A DNA stretch of 64,000 nucleotides from the NCBI GenBank assembly GCA_036497285.1, contig DASXJR010000117.1, positions 20,909 through 84,908 on the forward strand, in the 5' to 3' direction. Below are positions 35,516 to 44,217 of the stretch, piece after piece (position 1 is the stretch's first letter; each line of letters begins with the position of its first letter). This DNA is from RYN-133 sp036497285 (GTDB lineage: Bacteria; Actinomycetota; Actinomycetes; Mycobacteriales; Jatrophihabitantaceae). The notes under the pieces are model-generated. The model had not been told where the DNA came from and made no database searches. It saw nothing but the letters and a program-made list of their open reading frames with translations. A program made the position numbers and the translations under genes.

Positions 35516-36730
35516 TCAGCGCTCGGGAACGGTCACGGGAACGGTGCGAAGGAGCTCGCGGGCGCGCGTGTTCCGCTCCGGGAGCGTTTGCAGGTGATCG
35601 ACCTCGTCGCTCATCGCGGAGCTGACATTGCGCAGCAGGGACCGCACCTGCGCTAGCTGCCAGTCGTAGGACGCGACGGCTTCGGTCGCCTCGAACAGCG
35701 GGCGCGAGAGCCGATTGCGTCTCGCCTCGTAGCGCGCGAGGGCCACGGCCTGCGGGGTCACCCCGCCGATCGCCTCGAGGATCTGGTCGGCAAGCAGTTC
35801 GGCGTCGCGGAGCGCGTCGGTCATGCCGTGGGTGCTGATCGGGTCCTTGAAATACCCGGCGTCACCGACCAGCGCCCACCCGGGGCCCCAGGCCCGGCGC
35901 AGAAGCCCCGGGAATGCCGCCCAGCCGTGCATGCGGCCCGCCGGCCGCGCGGCCGCCATCCGCTGGGTGAGGGGAGCGGCGGCGGCAGAGAGCAGGGTGG
36001 CGAAGGCGTGCTCGGTGCCGTCCCGCCGCAGCGCACGCATGCGCTGCGGCGTTGTGCCGACGAACACGCAGGTCATGCTGTCGTTGGTCGGCAGCACTCC
36101 GGCGGCCGCACCCGGGCCGTAGCCCCACTCGTACCCGGACGCCGGAATGTCCTCGAAATGCCGGTAGAGAATCGCGCTGCCGAAGCGGCCGCGCCACCTC
36201 ACTGGGGCGTCGACCGCATCGGCGACGGTGGACCGGACACCGTCGGCACCGACGGTGACCGTTGCGCGCAGTTCCGCCGTCCGGCCGGCACGGTCGAGCG
36301 TGCGGACGCCGGACACTCGCCCGCCGGCGTCGCGGACTAGCCCGGTCACCGTGGTGTCGTGCCGGATGTCCGCGCCCGCCCGCGCGGCCGCGTCCACCAG
36401 GATCCGGTCGAGCAGGTAGCGCCGCGGCGCGTACAGCGCGTCCACGCCGGCACCCGGGCGGATCGAAACGTCCACCGACTCGCCGTCGGCGTAGTGGAAC
36501 GTCGTGCGCCGGATCGGTGGCGTGCCGGCGGCGACGACCTCGTCGAGCAGCCCCCACCGGGAGAGCTGGAGTACACCTGCGCGCATGAAACCGTGTGTGG
36601 ACAGCGCGTCCGAGCCGTATGCCGACCGGTCCACCACGGCCACGCGCACGCCCGCCCGGGCGAGCAGCAGCGCGGTGGAGGCGCCCGCGACCCGCCCACC
36701 CACGACGACGACGTCGAACTGGTCGCTCAT
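35516..36730 (-). CDS. FAD-dependent monooxygenase (group A-like)
   Basis: A 404-residue flavoprotein. The FAD-binding Rossmann motif reads VVVGGRVAGAS near the start; the mid-motif is TVGADGVRSTVADAV (GD-type region), and the late FAD motif is LVGDAGYFKDPISTHGMTDALRDAELLAD. These mark the aromatic-hydroxylase/geranylgeranyl-reductase fold. Its ATG overlaps the stop of the upstream flavin monooxygenase by four bases (ATGA), so the two are made together. Substrate unknown. Confidence 0.88.
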   Translation of the reverse strand: MSDQFDVVVVGGRVAGASTALLLARAGVRVAVVDRSAYGSDALSTHGFMRAGVLQLSRWGLLDEVVAAGTPPIRRTTFHYADGESVDVSIRPGAGVDALYAPRRYLLDRILVDAAARAGADIRHDTTVTGLVRDAGGRVSGVRTLDRAGRTAELRATVTVGADGVRSTVADAVDAPVRWRGRFGSAILYRHFEDIPASGYEWGYGPGAAAGVLPTNDSMTCVFVGTTPQRMRALRRDGTEHAFATLLSAAAAPLTQRMAAARPAGRMHGWAAFPGLLRRAWGPGWALVGDAGYFKDPISTHGMTDALRDAELLADQILEAIGGVTPQAVALARYEARRNRLSRPLFEATEAVASYDWQLAQVRSLLRNVSSAMSDEVDHLQTLPERNTRARELLRTVPVTVPER

Positions 36731-37995
36731 GCTGCCGGCTCCTCGGTGGGCTCGTCCGGTGCCGCACTCGGAACACCCGTCACCAGATGGCGCACCACGG
36801 TCTGCGCGTCATGCCGAGCGCCATGGATGAATCCCGAGTCGCGGCGGTGCTGGAAGCGTTGGCCGACGACATAGACACCGTCGGCAGGCGTGATCCCGCG
36901 GTACTGCCGTATCGCCCCGTCCGCCGTCGTGATCGGCAGCCGCAGCCACGGGTAGTCCGGCCGATAGCCCGTGGCCACGACCGCGGTATTGATGTCGGCG
37001 TGGAACAGGTCGAGATCCGGCGTCGGGCTCGGTACGTCCAGCGGCCGCGGTCTGTGCGGTGCAAGCACCTCCGCGGTGAGGCCGGTGCGAGCGATGTAGT
37101 CGTCGATCGAGTCGAGCAACCGATGCATGCGGCGCTCCGCGCTCGCGACGTTGTGCGCCAGGTCCGGCCCGAACCGGGCCCGGCGGCCGTCCGTCCCCGC
37201 GAACCGGCCGACCAGCCGCACGCCCCGGGACTGCAGCGCGCGCAGGTCCACCTCGGATCCTTCGCCGACCGGCCGGCGGCCGGTCAGTTGCATGGACGGT
37301 TCGTGCCGGGCGGCTGCGGCGTCGCGCACTTCGTCGATGGTGCGGGCGAGCCGGCCGGTGGACGCCAACCACCAGAAGATGTCCATGCCCCGGTAGGCGC
37401 GGGGGACACGGGTGTGCGACCCGACGGACAGCACCACCCGCCGGCCGGCGCGGGCGAGCTCGTCGGCGATCTGCGTCCCCGACGAGGACGCACCGATGAC
37501 CAGCACCCCGCCCGGCGCGAGCTGTGCGGGATTGCGGTAGCGGTCGGACGTGAGCACGTCCGCGGCGCGCAGGCCCGCCGGCACGCGCGGCACTCCGTGT
37601 GGGCCGGTGGCGATCACGACGTGGCCGGCGCGCCAGGCGCCGTCGTCGGTGACCACCCGATAGCCGCCGCCGCGCGGGTCAGGGGCGAGTTCACGCACGG
37701 CGCTGCCCGACTGCACCGGAGCGTCGAATGAGGCCGCGTACTCCTCCAGGTGCTGTACGAACCGACCGGCGGGCATGAACCCGTCGGGGTCGGCGCCGCG
37801 GTACGAGCCGCCCGGTAGCCGGATCATCCAGTTGGGGCTGAGCAGGCGCAGCGAGTCCCAGCGTTCGGTGCGCCAGCGGTCGGCGACCCGGCCGCGGTCG
37901 AGCACGACGTGGTCGCGGTGCGCGTCGGTGAGCAGTCGGCTCACCGAGAGGCCGGCATGGCCGGCGCCGATCACGACGGTGTCGATCTTGTTCAT
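36727..37995 (-). CDS. Flavin-containing monooxygenase-like NAD(P)/FAD oxidoreductase
   Basis: A 422-residue two-dinucleotide-domain flavoprotein. The FAD motif is VVIGAGHAGLS at the N-terminus and the NADPH motif is VLVIGASSSGTQIADEL near mid-protein; VIATGPHGVPRVP and AVVATGYRPDYPWL are the linking motifs of the FMO/YUCCA/CzcO-like group. Expected to use NADPH and oxygen to oxidise a small nucleophile or carbonyl. CGGAGGGATCGTT precedes the ATG. Overlaps the next gene by four bases and follows osmC by 78 bases. Confidence 0.9.
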   Translation of the reverse strand: MNKIDTVVIGAGHAGLSVSRLLTDAHRDHVVLDRGRVADRWRTERWDSLRLLSPNWMIRLPGGSYRGADPDGFMPAGRFVQHLEEYAASFDAPVQSGSAVRELAPDPRGGGYRVVTDDGAWRAGHVVIATGPHGVPRVPAGLRAADVLTSDRYRNPAQLAPGGVLVIGASSSGTQIADELARAGRRVVLSVGSHTRVPRAYRGMDIFWWLASTGRLARTIDEVRDAAAARHEPSMQLTGRRPVGEGSEVDLRALQSRGVRLVGRFAGTDGRRARFGPDLAHNVASAERRMHRLLDSIDDYIARTGLTAEVLAPHRPRPLDVPSPTPDLDLFHADINTAVVATGYRPDYPWLRLPITTADGAIRQYRGITPADGVYVVGQRFQHRRDSGFIHGARHDAQTVVRHLVTGVPSAAPDEPTEEPAA

Positions 37996-38073
37996 AACGA
38001 TCCCTCCGTGCCCGGCCGACCGCAGGTACGGCCGGCCGGGCAGGTTCGGCGGCTGTCCAGCTTCAGCGGCCGC

Positions 38074-38646
38074 TCAGCCCGTCGCGACGTCGATGACGAC
38101 GGGTGTTCCATTGGTCAGCACGTCGTAGACGGCCGACCGGCGACGGGACTGCTCGACAATGCTGCGCAGCGTCTCGTCGTCGGCGCCGCCCTCGACGTGG
38201 AACGAGACCCGGATCTGCTCGTAGCCGTTGCGGACCGATCCGTCGGACAGCCCGAGGATCCCGAGCAGGTCGATGTCGCCTTCGACGGTGGATGTCACCT
38301 TCGTCAGGTCGACACCGCGTGCGGCGGCGATGTTGGCGATGCCTGCGGTCAGGCAGGCGGCGATCGCATGCAACAGGTACTCCACCGGCGTGGGCGCTTT
38401 GTCCGTGCCGACGAGAACGGTCGGGTGATCGAACTCGACCACGGTCTCGTGCTTGTGCTCCATTTCCTGCATGGCGCCGTAGAAGCCGGACGCCTTGGAG
38501 CGGCTGTGCGTGCCCGAGACCCAGCTGTTGCTGGCTCGGAACTGGAACTTGGCGATCTCGTTCTGGCCCTTGACGGCGTCGAGGGTGGCGAACAGCGTCG
38601 GCGTGTCCACTCCGTTGCGCGGCGCGCGTGCGGTAGTGCTGGTCAT
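38074..38646 (-). CDS. OsmC family protein lacking the resolving cysteine
   Basis: A 190-residue OsmC-fold protein. One reactive Cys98 is present in LLHAIAACLTAGIANIA. The second cysteine, expected in the CPV-like motif, is replaced: the aligned segment reads RRRSAVYDVLTNGTPV with Ser170. It therefore cannot form the usual OsmC/Ohr disulphide and may not be a thiol peroxidase. AGGAGGAAGC precedes the ATG. Located between maoC-like and flavin monooxygenase genes on the same strand. Confidence 0.88.
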   Translation of the reverse strand: MTSTTARAPRNGVDTPTLFATLDAVKGQNEIAKFQFRASNSWVSGTHSRSKASGFYGAMQEMEHKHETVVEFDHPTVLVGTDKAPTPVEYLLHAIAACLTAGIANIAAARGVDLTKVTSTVEGDIDLLGILGLSDGSVRNGYEQIRVSFHVEGGADDETLRSIVEQSRRRSAVYDVLTNGTPVVIDVATG

Positions 38647-38701
38647 GCTTCCTCCTTGGGATCGGCCGGGGATCCGGCCGTTGTGGTGGGTGCAGAGACG
38701 C

Positions 38702-39151
38702 TCAGTTGGTGGTCCCTACGGGTTTCGCCGTCGCGAATCGCGCGGCGACGTTCGGGTCGCGCCAGACGACGGCAGAGCCGTCGAGCACGACGAGGTCGTC
38801 CTGGTTGGTGATGCGGGTGGCGAGCGTTGTCACCGGTTTGTCGGTGCGGGCGGCTGTCACGGTCGCCTCAGCGGTGAGCACGTCACCGGGACGGACCGGC
38901 GCCCGGAACTGCCACGACACTTCGAGGAACACGCTTCCCGGCCCGGGGAGCTGTTCGGCAACCAGCGCGTTGAGCAAGCCGGTGGTGACCCCGCCCTGGA
39001 CGACGATCCCGTCGAACCGGCTGCTGCCGGCGACCTCGGCGTCGTAGTGGATGGGATTGCGGTCGCCGGTCATCGCGGTGAACAGCTCGATGTCCTGTGC
39101 GCTGACGGTTCGGGTGCGGCTCGCGCTCGTGCCGGGTTCTGGACTGGTCAT
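38702..39151 (-). CDS. MaoC-like hot-dog dehydratase/thioesterase-fold protein
   Basis: A 149-residue hot-dog-fold protein of the MaoC/(R)-specific enoyl-CoA hydratase group. The hydratase signature is FTAMTGDRNPIHYDAEVA (Asp and His of the active site), followed by GIVVQGGVTTGLLNALV and FRAPVRPGDVLTAEATV. It probably hydrates an enoyl-CoA or binds an acyl-CoA. Its ATG overlaps the stop of a 31-codon upstream ORF (ATGA). Confidence 0.85.
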   Translation of the reverse strand: MTSPEPGTSASRTRTVSAQDIELFTAMTGDRNPIHYDAEVAGSSRFDGIVVQGGVTTGLLNALVAEQLPGPGSVFLEVSWQFRAPVRPGDVLTAEATVTAARTDKPVTTLATRITNQDDLVVLDGSAVVWRDPNVAARFATAKPVGTTN

Positions 39152-39243
39152 GGGTGAGCACCCTGCAGGCCCGGCCTTCCCTGGGCCTTCCCGCGCTGTC
39201 GTTCCAGGGAAGGTGCAGGGATTTTCGGGTGCTGCGTGGTCAT
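39148..39243 (-). CDS. Small ORF translationally coupled to the MaoC-like gene
   Basis: A 31-codon ORF whose start has a good ribosome site (GAAAGGAC, about six bases before ATG 39243) and whose TGA overlaps the MaoC-like ATG. The peptide is basic and proline-rich (begins MTTQHPKIPAPSLERQRG). No family recognised. It would be the first cistron of the redox operon and could be a leader peptide that sets translation of the next gene. Function is unknown. Confidence 0.4.
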   Translation of the reverse strand: MTTQHPKIPAPSLERQRGKAQGRPGLQGAHP

Positions 39244-39267
39244 GGCGGCGTCCTTTCGTCTCGTGCC

Positions 39268-40938
39268 ATGACTGTGCGCGGCGAGAACCCGCAGAACTTG
39301 GCGAAGATGTGGAGGTCCGTTGGAGATGCGCTGTGCAACCATCCAGACGTGGCGTTGGCGTTCGACGACGGCCTCGTGCTCGACACGACGTTGTTCGAGC
39401 TGCGTCGCCACGGCCGGGTCGTCGCGATGGAACCGCAAACCTTCGACGTGCTCACCTACCTCGTCTCGCACCGGGACCGGGTCGTGCCCAAGCAGGAACT
39501 CATGGACGCCGTGTGGGGCGGCCGGTTCGTCACCGAGGCGGCGGTCACCAGCCGGATCAAACAGGCGCGCAAGGCGATGGGCGATGACGGCCGCGCACAG
39601 CGACTGATCCGCACCGTGCACAGCCGCGGCTATCGGTTCGTCGCCGAGATCGGCGCCGACGCACCGGACGAGCGGACAGGCGCTGATCGCGAGCCCGACG
39701 GCATGAGCGCACCGATCCGGTACACCGTCAGCGACGGCCTGCACATCGCCTACCAGGTCAGCGGGGGCGGCGCGGACGACGTCGACATCGTGCTGATCTC
39801 CGGCTTCGTCTCTCATCTCGAGTTGGACTGGGCCGATCCGCGGCACGCTCATTTTCTCGAGCGGCTGGGCGCGTGCGGGCGGCTGATCCGCTTCGACAAG
39901 CGAGGAACGGGCATGTCGGACCGGCCGCAGGGGCTTCCGGACCTGGAGACGCGGATGCACGACGTCCTGGCGGTGATGGACGCCGTCGACTCACGCCGCG
40001 CGGTGCTCTGCGGCTACTCCGAGGGCGGCCCGATGGCGATCCTGATGGCGGCCACCCACCCCGAGCGGGTCTCGTCGTTGATCCTCTACGGCAGCTACGC
40101 CCGAAGGCTCAGGGCGGCGGGCTATCCGTGGGCGCCGACCGGCGAGGAGCGCCAGAGCTATACCGACTGGTTGGTCGACGCGTGGAACTGGGAGGCCGAC
40201 CTGCTGCGGCGTTGCCCCTCCGGCGACCCGGCCATGCAGCGCTGGTGGGCGCATCGCATGCGGGCCGCCGCGACCCCGTCCACGGTGCGCGCGCTCATGG
40301 ACATGAACTCGGCGGTCGATGTGCGCGACGTGCTCGGCGCGGTGCGCGTGCCGACGCTGGTGCTGCACCGCGAGGCGGACGCGTTGGTGAACGTCGGCGG
40401 GGCCCGCTACCTCGCCGAACACCTGCCGACGGCGACGTTGCGCGTGCTCGAGGGCGCTGACCACCTGCCGTGCGGCAACCCGGACCAGATTCTCGACGAG
40501 ATCGACGCATTCCTCGGCGAAGTGCACACCACCGAGGGCCCGTCGCTCGCGCTGGCAGCGGTGGTCGCCGTCGCCGGCGAATCGGGCACGCCCGTCATCG
40601 AGTCTCTTGTCGCACGCGGGGGGCGGTTGCGTGCCACGCCGGACGGTCACCGTGTCGTCCTTTTCGACGGACCCGCGACGGCGGTTCGGTGCGGCCTGGC
40701 GAGCCTGCACACGCTCGCGAGGGCCGGAGTGTCGATCGCCGAAGTCGACCGCGACTCCCTGGTGGTGGGCGGACCGGGGGTGCGACTCGCCGTAGAGATA
40801 GCGCACGCCGCCGACGCCGGCGAACTTTGGGTTTCTACCGCCGCGGGCATGCTCCTGGCGGGCAGCGGGGTGAACCTCCGTCCGACGGATGAACAGGACG
40901 ATGCAAGAGGTCGCGCGCCGCTGCGCGCCGTGCACTGA
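39268..40938 (+). CDS. Winged-helix / alpha-beta hydrolase / degenerate cyclase fusion
   Basis: About 556 residues in three parts. Residues about 25-130 form an OmpR/CadC-type winged helix (VVAMEPQTFDVLTYLVSHRDRVVPKQELMDAVWG). Next comes an alpha/beta hydrolase of the type usually fused to adenylate cyclases (HIAYQVSGGG, RLIRFDKRGTGMSD, nucleophile Ser251 in CGYSEGGP, late His in EGADHLPCG). The C-terminal 130 residues keep only the cyclase skeleton (VVLFDGPATAVRCGLASL, LWVSTAAGMLLAGSGVNL) and lack the metal-binding FTDIV-type strand. I infer a DNA-binding sensor with a dead cyclase. Start is uncertain: ATG 39268 or 39307; 39154 would abut the divergent gene. Confidence 0.75.
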   Translation: MTVRGENPQNLAKMWRSVGDALCNHPDVALAFDDGLVLDTTLFELRRHGRVVAMEPQTFDVLTYLVSHRDRVVPKQELMDAVWGGRFVTEAAVTSRIKQARKAMGDDGRAQRLIRTVHSRGYRFVAEIGADAPDERTGADREPDGMSAPIRYTVSDGLHIAYQVSGGGADDVDIVLISGFVSHLELDWADPRHAHFLERLGACGRLIRFDKRGTGMSDRPQGLPDLETRMHDVLAVMDAVDSRRAVLCGYSEGGPMAILMAATHPERVSSLILYGSYARRLRAAGYPWAPTGEERQSYTDWLVDAWNWEADLLRRCPSGDPAMQRWWAHRMRAAATPSTVRALMDMNSAVDVRDVLGAVRVPTLVLHREADALVNVGGARYLAEHLPTATLRVLEGADHLPCGNPDQILDEIDAFLGEVHTTEGPSLALAAVVAVAGESGTPVIESLVARGGRLRATPDGHRVVLFDGPATAVRCGLASLHTLARAGVSIAEVDRDSLVVGGPGVRLAVEIAHAADAGELWVSTAAGMLLAGSGVNLRPTDEQDDARGRAPLRAVH

Positions 40939-41041
40939 CGGCGGCTCGGAAGCAGCTAATTCATGTCTACGGACGAGCTGTGCGGCTACGACGCTGGGAT
41001 AGCGTTGTGGCCACGCCAGCTCGGGGAAAGGTCCGGCCGTC

Positions 41042-44000
41042 GTGACCGTGCGCTTGATCCTGCTCGGAGGATTCCAGGCAGTCGTTGACGGCGCTGCCGT
41101 CCCGAAGTCTGCCTGGGCGCGCCGTCATGCAGCGGCCCTGGTGAAGCTGTTGTCGCTGGCCGATGGTCGCCGACTGCACCGCGAACAGGTTTTCGAGCAG
41201 CTCTGGCCGGGCATCGAACCGTCCCTGGCCGCGCCCCGGCTGCACAAGGCGGCGTACTACGCGCGCCGGGCGCTCGGCGACACCACGCTCGGGACCGGCA
41301 ACGAGATGCTGTGGCTGCACGACAAGGTCGATGTCGACGTCACCGAGTTCCGGGCGCGCGGCGAGCGCGCGGTACGTGAGGGGTCCGCACCGGCCGCGAC
41401 CGCGGCGCTCACGCTCTACGGAGGACCGCTGCTGCCGGACGACGTGTTCGCGCCGTGGGCCGAGCAGCCCCGGGACGCGACCCGGCTGCTGCACGTGGAG
41501 CTGCTGCGCCTCACCGGCCAGTGGGAAGCGGTGCTGCGCGAGAATCCCGCGGACGAGCAGGCGCACCTGGAGCTGGTGCGCGGCCTGGCTGATCAGCGCG
41601 ACTTCCGCGCGGCGCTGCGTCAGCTCGAGCGGATGGAACAGGCCCTGCACCGCGAGCTCGGAGTTGTCCCCAGCAACGAGGCGAAACAGCTCCGGTCTCG
41701 GCTCGAGACGGCCGTACGGGGTGCGAGTGCGTCCGAACCGCAGCCCCGCCGGCCATTGGTCGGACGCAGCGACATCCGCAACGTCCTCCGTCGGCAGATC
41801 GACCAAGCGGTGCAGGGCCACGGCGGGACGGTGCTGGTGACTGGACCTCCCGGCATCGGCAAGACAGCCGTACTCGAGCGTGCGATCGACCTCGCAGAGC
41901 AGCGCGGCTTCCGAACGGGACGTGGGAGCGCGTCGGCGGTCGAGGGACCGTGGCCGTACGCGGCCGTCCTGGAAAGCTTCGCCGACCTGTGCCGCAAGCA
42001 CCCGGCCCTGCTCGACGGCTTGGCCGACGCACTGCGCACCGAACTGGACCGCGCCCTGTCCGGCCGGGAAATGGCGTGGACCGGCGAATCGTCCCATCAG
42101 CGGCTGTTCGTGGCTGCCGCCGAGTTGTTGCGGCTGGCAGCAGCCGGACGCGGACTGCTGCTAGTGGTCGACGACCTCCACGAGAGCGACCAGGCCTCGT
42201 TGCGGTTGTTGCACTACCTGTCGCGCTGCGCGGTGAGCGAGCCGGTGCTCATTGTCGCGGCGCATCGCGCGAGCGATGACCCCGCGTTCATCGAGATCGC
42301 CGAGAGTCTCGTCGCCCGCGGGGCCGGGACGCGCGTGCCGCTACGAGACCTGACCGAAGCAGAGACGATGCACCTGCTCGCAGACCGGTTCCCGGATCTG
42401 TCCACGGATGCCGCCAGGAAGATCTGGACGTTGAGCGGCGGCCTGCCGTTCGCGATCGTCGAGGCGGCGAGCCGTGCCGACCGGCGTGGGCCGGCCGCCT
42501 TCGCGACCCTGTCGGCTCCTGCTCGCGCCACGCTGCAACGCGTCGCACTGCTCGGCGCCACCTTCACCGCCGACGAGCTACTGGCGTGCGCCGACGCGGC
42601 CGAGAACGACGCCTACCGCCACCTGGAGCAGGCGATCGAAGCCAAGCTCGTCGCGCCGGACGGACCTCGGTACCGGTTCCGGCATCCGCTCGTCCGCGAG
42701 GCGCTGCTCGAAGCGCTGCCACCGCACCATGGGCCGGCTGCGCGCCGCGCCGTCGCGGAGGCGCTCGTGCGCACCAACGCCGCGCCGGGGCGGGTGGCCT
42801 GGCAGTACCTCAAGGCCGCACTGCCGAACAAGGCAGTCCCTTACGCACTTCCCGCCGTCGAAACGGCCGGAGCGCTCGGCGCCTACCGCGATGCCCTTAC
42901 GCTGCTCGACGCGGTGCGACCGCACGCAGGCGGGGACGAGCTGGCGACCTTGCTGGCGCGACGCGGAGACCTGCTCCTGGCGCTCGGCGATCCCGACGCC
43001 GTGGCTGCGTACCAGGAGGCAGCGGCGGTCACCACCGGAACCCAGAACCGGATGGTCCGTGCCCGACTTGCCCGGGCGGCTGCCTTCGGCGGAGACCTGG
43101 AGTCGGCGCGCGCGGCGTTGGCAGGACTCTCGGTCGACGGCGACGCTGCCGACGCGTCGGTCCTGCGCGCGCAGGGAACGCTCGCGTACCTGTCCGGCGA
43201 CATCGATCGTGCCTGGGAGATCACCGGTCGGGCGCGCGAACTGCTGCACTCGCCCGACGACCCGTGGCACCTGGTCGACCTCGTCAACCTGCAAGGGCTC
43301 ATCGCGCACCAACGCGGGGAGTGGTTCGAGCGGTTCCGGATGGAACTGCGCCGTACCCAGGGCAAGCGGCGCCTCGCCGCCGTGCTGTTCGATGCGCACC
43401 TGTGCGTCGCGGAGTACATGCTCTACGGTCCGGTCCCGTACACCGAGGTGATCGAGCAGGCGGAAGCGCTGCGGCAGTCCGCGACCGAGGCCGGCGCGCT
43501 GCGCGGGGTTGCCTTCGCGACGGCGCTGGCCGGGGAGGCGGCGTTGTTCATGGACGACCTCGAGCGGGCCGAGCGCGACCTTCTCGAAGCCCTCGACCTG
43601 CACCGCGAGGTCGATGCCTCGGCCGGGGAAGCCCATGCCCTGCAGCGGTTGGCCGAGGTGCATCTCGCCCGCGACGACCGTGCAAGTGCCAGGGAGCTCT
43701 TGCAACGAGCCCTGCCGCTCGCCCGCTGGTCGGTGATCAGCCGACACCTGCTGCAGCGCATCTACGGCACGATGATCACGGCGGCGGACACCCCGGGCGA
43801 GGCGCGCGCCGTGGTCGAGCTCGCCGAGGCCACGATCGGTGAGACCGACCAGTGCCCGCTCTGCGCGGTCATGTTGGCCGTACCGGCCGCGATCGCCTGC
43901 GCCGAGGTAGGCGATCTCGACACGGCACGGGGATACCTGCAGGTTGCCGAGGGATCCGCCGGACGATGGCAGGGCGACGCTTGGCCGGCAGCGGTGCACG

Positions 44001-44167
44001 AAGCGCGCGCGCACCTGGCCACGGCCGAAGCGCAACCGGATGAAGCGGCGACGTTGTTCGCGCGTGCGGCTGAGCAGTTCGCGTCGGCCGGGCACCGGCG
44101 GGCTGCGGCGCGGTGCGCGAAGGCCGCCGATGCAGCGGCGACGTCCGCCCCTGTCCCGACGACATGA
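41042..44167 (+). CDS. SARP/BTAD-type regulator with AAA/TPR-like regions, copy 2
   Basis: A 1041-residue paralogue of the regulator at 32397, with the same order: winged helix (LLGGFQAVVDGAAVPKSAW to VFEQLWPG), BTAD domain to about residue 235, AAA/STAND ATPase with Walker A GPPGIGKT (268-275) and LLLVVDDLHESD, then helical repeats. It also lacks a C-terminal LuxR HTH. The N-terminal 80 residues of the two are clearly alike (RRHAAALVKLL, PRLHKAAYYARRA). GTG start at 41042. It lies 103 bases after the winged-helix hydrolase fusion and may share control with it. Confidence 0.85.
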   Translation: MTVRLILLGGFQAVVDGAAVPKSAWARRHAAALVKLLSLADGRRLHREQVFEQLWPGIEPSLAAPRLHKAAYYARRALGDTTLGTGNEMLWLHDKVDVDVTEFRARGERAVREGSAPAATAALTLYGGPLLPDDVFAPWAEQPRDATRLLHVELLRLTGQWEAVLRENPADEQAHLELVRGLADQRDFRAALRQLERMEQALHRELGVVPSNEAKQLRSRLETAVRGASASEPQPRRPLVGRSDIRNVLRRQIDQAVQGHGGTVLVTGPPGIGKTAVLERAIDLAEQRGFRTGRGSASAVEGPWPYAAVLESFADLCRKHPALLDGLADALRTELDRALSGREMAWTGESSHQRLFVAAAELLRLAAAGRGLLLVVDDLHESDQASLRLLHYLSRCAVSEPVLIVAAHRASDDPAFIEIAESLVARGAGTRVPLRDLTEAETMHLLADRFPDLSTDAARKIWTLSGGLPFAIVEAASRADRRGPAAFATLSAPARATLQRVALLGATFTADELLACADAAENDAYRHLEQAIEAKLVAPDGPRYRFRHPLVREALLEALPPHHGPAARRAVAEALVRTNAAPGRVAWQYLKAALPNKAVPYALPAVETAGALGAYRDALTLLDAVRPHAGGDELATLLARRGDLLLALGDPDAVAAYQEAAAVTTGTQNRMVRARLARAAAFGGDLESARAALAGLSVDGDAADASVLRAQGTLAYLSGDIDRAWEITGRARELLHSPDDPWHLVDLVNLQGLIAHQRGEWFERFRMELRRTQGKRRLAAVLFDAHLCVAEYMLYGPVPYTEVIEQAEALRQSATEAGALRGVAFATALAGEAALFMDDLERAERDLLEALDLHREVDASAGEAHALQRLAEVHLARDDRASARELLQRALPLARWSVISRHLLQRIYGTMITAADTPGEARAVVELAEATIGETDQCPLCAVMLAVPAAIACAEVGDLDTARGYLQVAEGSAGRWQGDAWPAAVHEARAHLATAEAQPDEAATLFARAAEQFASAGHRRAAARCAKAADAAATSAPVPTT

Positions 44168-44217
44168 CGCCTAGGTGTGCCAGATGTCGAGCGCGATGCC
44201 TGCCCGGCGCGTCGGTC

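Noticed and set aside
39148..39960. 270-residue minus-strand frame overlapping the winged-helix hydrolase
   Set aside because: Only its last 31 codons are plausible; the rest is antisense to a well-supported gene.
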